From CBFGWV01 sp965652545 (GTDB taxonomy: Bacteria > Pseudomonadota > Gammaproteobacteria > Competibacterales > Competibacteraceae), in the NCBI GenBank assembly GCA_965652545.1, contig CBFGWV010000218.1:1-8349 (forward strand): a stretch of 8,349 nucleotides of DNA. The letters run 5' to 3'. Positions 6,340 to 8,349 of this stretch are shown piece by piece. Below the pieces are notes generated by a model that was not told the origin of the DNA, did not search any database, and saw only the letters and a program-made list of their open reading frames with translations. The translations under genes and the position numbers were made by a program. Each line of letters starts with the position of its first letter. The stretch's first letter is position 1.

Positions 6340-7719
6340 TCAGTACTCGCCACCGTATTCATAGTTCTCCGAGGCGAAGTTCTCGAACCGCGTGTACTTG
6401 CCCAGGAACGTCAGGCGCACCGAGCCGATGGGGCCGTTGCGTTGTTTGCCGATGATGATCTCGGCCACGCCTTTCTCCGCGCTGTCGGGGTTGTACACCT
6501 CGTCGCGATAGATGAAGCAAATGACGTCAGCATCCTGCTCGATGGCGCCGGATTCACGCAGGTCGGACATCACCGGCCGTTTGTTCGGCCGTTGTTCCAG
6601 GGAGCGGTTGAGCTGCGACAAGGCGATGACCGGAACATGCAGCTCCTTGGCCAGGGCTTTGAGCGAGCGGGAGATTTCGGAGATTTCGGTGGCCCGGTTC
6701 TCGGTGTTGCCGGGCACGCGCATCAGCTGCAGATAGTCGATCAACACCAACGCGAGCTGGCCGTGCTCGCGCTGCAAACGACGCGCGCGGGCGCGAATCT
6801 CTCCCGGGCTCAGGCCGGCCGAGTCGTCGATGAACATGCGGGTTTCATTGAGAATCGACACGGCGGAGGTCAGCCGTGGCCAGTCCTCTTCTTCCAGCTT
6901 GCCGGTGCGGATGCGGTGCTGGTCGATGCGCCCGAGCGACGACATCATGCGCAGGGCCAGGTGGTCGCCGGGCATTTCCATACTGAAGACGGCGACCGGT
7001 TGCTGGAGTTTGATCGCGGCGTTTTCGGCAATGTTCATGGCGAAGGTCGTCTTACCCATGGACGGTCGCCCGGCCACGATGATGAGCTCGCCGGGTTGAA
7101 GGCCGGCGGTCATCTCGTCGAAGTCGTTCCAGCCGGTGGGCACGCCGGTGATCGGGTCGTCGCGCTGGAACAGCGTATCGATGCGGTCCACGGCCATGGC
7201 CAGAAGGCTGCGGATATCCTTGAACCCCTGGCGTTGGCGGGCGCCCTGCTCTGCAATGGCGAACACCCGGCTCTCGGCCTGCTCCAGCAGTTCATGACTG
7301 CTGCGACCGTCGGGCAGGTAGGCGCTGTTGGCGATCTCGGTACCGACACTGATGAGCTGACGCAGGATGGAGCGCTCGCGGACGATATCGGCGTAGGCCC
7401 GGATGTTGGCGGCGCTGGGCGTATCGCGCGCCAGAGTGGCCAGATAGGCCAGGCCACCGGCGTCCTCCAGGTGCCCGGACAGGTCCAGCGCCTCGGCCAC
7501 AGTGACGACATCGCAGGGTTTGGAGTCTTCCGTCAGCCGACGGATGGCGCTGAAGATCTTGCGATGGTCGTTGCGGTAGAAATCCTCATCGGCGATGCGG
7601 TCGGCGATCTGGTCCCAGGCGTCATTGTTCAACATCAGGCCGCCGATGACCGACTGCTCCGCCTCGACGGAGTGCGGGGGGACCTTCAGTGCCTCGGTAT
7701 CGGTGTCTTTGAATGACAT
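6340..7719 (-). CDS. dnaB: Replicative DNA helicase DnaB
   Basis: Hexameric 5'-3' helicase that unwinds DNA at the replication fork and recruits DnaG primase. The 459-aa product has the N-terminal primase-interaction domain starting at PPHSVEAEQSVIGGLML (14-30), a linker around 155-185, and the RecA-like motor: TGVPTGWNDFDEMTAGLQPGEL entering Walker A GRPSMGKTT (217-225), catalytic Glu in FSMEMP (Glu248), Walker B LVLIDYLQLM (324-333), ALSQLNRSLEQRP (366-378), SDLRESGAIEQDAD (385-398), KQRNGP (425-430) and the arginine-finger region FLGKYTRFEN. No intein interrupts the P-loop or other motifs. The ATG at 7717-7719 has only a weak ribosome site (GAGCAG). The 67-nt leader after the rplI terminator contains a small GC hairpin (7741-7762) and no clear sigma-70 promoter, though an own promoter is expected. 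It is probably co-transcribed with radA; alr, which follows dnaB in E. coli, is absent here. Confidence 0.98.
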   Translation of the reverse strand: MSFKDTDTEALKVPPHSVEAEQSVIGGLMLNNDAWDQIADRIADEDFYRNDHRKIFSAIRRLTEDSKPCDVVTVAEALDLSGHLEDAGGLAYLATLARDTPSAANIRAYADIVRERSILRQLISVGTEIANSAYLPDGRSSHELLEQAESRVFAIAEQGARQRQGFKDIRSLLAMAVDRIDTLFQRDDPITGVPTGWNDFDEMTAGLQPGELIIVAGRPSMGKTTFAMNIAENAAIKLQQPVAVFSMEMPGDHLALRMMSSLGRIDQHRIRTGKLEEEDWPRLTSAVSILNETRMFIDDSAGLSPGEIRARARRLQREHGQLALVLIDYLQLMRVPGNTENRATEISEISRSLKALAKELHVPVIALSQLNRSLEQRPNKRPVMSDLRESGAIEQDADVICFIYRDEVYNPDSAEKGVAEIIIGKQRNGPIGSVRLTFLGKYTRFENFASENYEYGGEY

Positions 7720-7786
7720 GGGGTCTGCTGCTCAGGGTGCGGCCGGGACATGCACCCGGACCTAACAAGATCGGTAGTGTATCCAT

Positions 7787-7819
7787 AAAAAAAGGCGCCA
7801 GCCGCTTGCGGCTGGCGCC
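7787..7819 (-). terminator. Strong intrinsic terminator between rplI and dnaB
   Basis: On the minus strand GGCGCCAGCCGC-AA-GCGGCTGGCGCC is a perfect 12-bp inverted repeat followed directly by seven T residues. It begins 23 nt after the rplI stop and should end the ribosomal-protein transcript before dnaB. On the plus strand the stem is not followed by a T-run. Confidence 0.93.
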
Positions 7820-7842
7820 TTCGCTGGATGACGCCGGTCAGA

Positions 7843-8289
7843 CTACTCGGCGACGACGTGCACCCGGATCTGTGCATCCACATCGGTGTGCAGGTGAAGG
7901 TCCACATCATACTCGCCGACCTGGCGGATGGGGCCCTCGGGCATGCGCACTTCGTGCCGCTGCAGTTCGATGCCGGCGGCGTGGACGGCCTCGGCGATGT
8001 CGGAAGGACCGACCGAACCGAACAGGCGACCTTCGTTGCCGGCCTTCACCGACAGCGTCACGACGATCTCGCCGAGCTGTTCGCCACGGGCACGAGCGCG
8101 GGTCAGCGCATCGGCCGCCTGACGCTCGAGCTCAGCGCGGCGCGCCTCGAACTTGGCGATATTGTCCCGCGTGGCCTCGGTGGCCTTGCCCTTGGGAATC
8201 AGGAAATTACGGCCATAACCGGGGCGCACGTTGACCCGGTCCCCCAGGTTGCCCAGGTTGGCCACTTTCTCAAGCAGAATGACGTCCAT
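7843..8289 (-). CDS. rplI: 50S ribosomal protein L9
   Basis: Large-subunit protein that binds 23S rRNA through its N-terminal domain and limits frameshifting and mRNA slippage. The 148-aa length is typical. The family signature is intact: MDVILLEKVANLGNLGDRVNVRPGYGRNFLIPKGKA (residues 1-36), followed by a long charged connecting helix (about 40-75) rich in Ala, Arg and Glu, then the C-terminal domain with KAGNEGRLFGSVGPSDI (82-98) and the final VDAQIRVHVV. The ATG at 8287-8289 is preceded by GGAGA 7 nt upstream. It lies 21 nt downstream of the preceding partial gene, so the two are probably in one operon, and transcription ends at the 12-bp hairpin terminator before dnaB. Confidence 0.98.
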   Translation of the reverse strand: MDVILLEKVANLGNLGDRVNVRPGYGRNFLIPKGKATEATRDNIAKFEARRAELERQAADALTRARARGEQLGEIVVTLSVKAGNEGRLFGSVGPSDIAEAVHAAGIELQRHEVRMPEGPIRQVGEYDVDLHLHTDVDAQIRVHVVAE

Positions 8290-8310
8290 CGTTTTCTCCA
8301 GACAATTCGT

Positions 8311-8349
8311 TCACGCCGCCAGCCGGCCGCGCACATCGACCCAGGAATC
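8311..8349 (-). CDS. C-terminal end of an upstream gene, possibly a DUF2232/YybS-like membrane protein
   Basis: A frame open to the right edge ends at TGA (8311-8313) and encodes the last 12 residues DSWVDVRGRLAA. Its position directly before rplI, 21 nt away on the same strand, fits the gene often found between rpsR and rplI in gammaproteobacteria: a DUF2232 membrane protein whose C-terminus commonly ends in a D-W-D-R-R-like tail. It does not look like the S18 C-terminus. With 12 residues the identity is a guess, and even the coding status rests on position and frame. Confidence 0.5.
   Translation of the reverse strand, partial: DSWVDVRGRLAA

Noticed and set aside
5647..7716. A 689-codon open frame on the plus strand across the radA-dnaB junction
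   Set aside because: It is antisense to two unmistakable genes, has no recognisable domain, and is low-complexity in a way expected from GC-rich third codon positions; a shadow frame.
6340..7719. Possible intein in dnaB (a common insertion site)
   Set aside because: P-loop and all downstream motifs are contiguous and the length (459 aa) is normal.

Overview
The window reads as an ordinary chromosomal segment of a high-GC gammaproteobacterium. All proteins are housekeeping or conserved gammaproteobacterial families: an FbaB-type class I aldolase very close to the E. coli enzyme, L9, DnaB, RadA/Sms, a Bcr/CflA-type transporter, DUF938, DUF1223 and an alpha-D-glucose phosphate-specific phosphoglucomutase. 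GC-rich third codon positions produce very long antisense open frames, which I treat as shadows. Genus cannot be fixed from this stretch; a halophilic or Chromatiales-like lineage is only a guess.

Layout, left to right. Minus strand: the N-terminal 207 codons of a phosphoglucomutase (1-623, running off the left edge), preceded by a secreted DUF1223 thioredoxin-like protein (727-1464). Diverging from the latter on the plus strand is a DUF938 SAM-dependent methyltransferase (1488-2138). A 280-bp convergent intergenic region follows (2139-2418), rich in hairpins. Then on the minus strand come fbaB (2419-3471), a Bcr/CflA-type MFS exporter (3601-4812), radA (4975-6333), dnaB (6340-7719), rplI (7843-8289) and the last 12 codons of an upstream gene (8311-8349).

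Transcription units. The upstream partial gene and rplI are closely spaced and end at a very strong intrinsic terminator (7787-7819). dnaB and radA are separated by 6 nt, are probably translationally coupled, and end at a second intrinsic terminator (4895-4925). A promoter-like TTCGCA-N17-TATAGT lies just upstream of that second terminator, so it may also act as an attenuator in the leader of the transporter gene. The transporter and fbaB are probably separate units.

The most interesting part is the convergent gap. Positions 2207-2314 can fold as a 24-bp stem whose only three non-Watson-Crick pairs are all G-U when read on the plus strand (they would be A-C on the other strand). The stem encloses two small hairpins, each showing a GGA in a CA-NGGA-TG loop. 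The second matches the in-vitro-selected CsrA/RsmA consensus RUACARGGAUGU at 11 of 12 positions. Both signals point to a plus-strand RNA, presumably the 3' UTR of the methyltransferase mRNA, that could bind a CsrA/RsmA protein. This is a hypothesis from sequence only. No mobile element, CRISPR array, rRNA or tRNA was seen.
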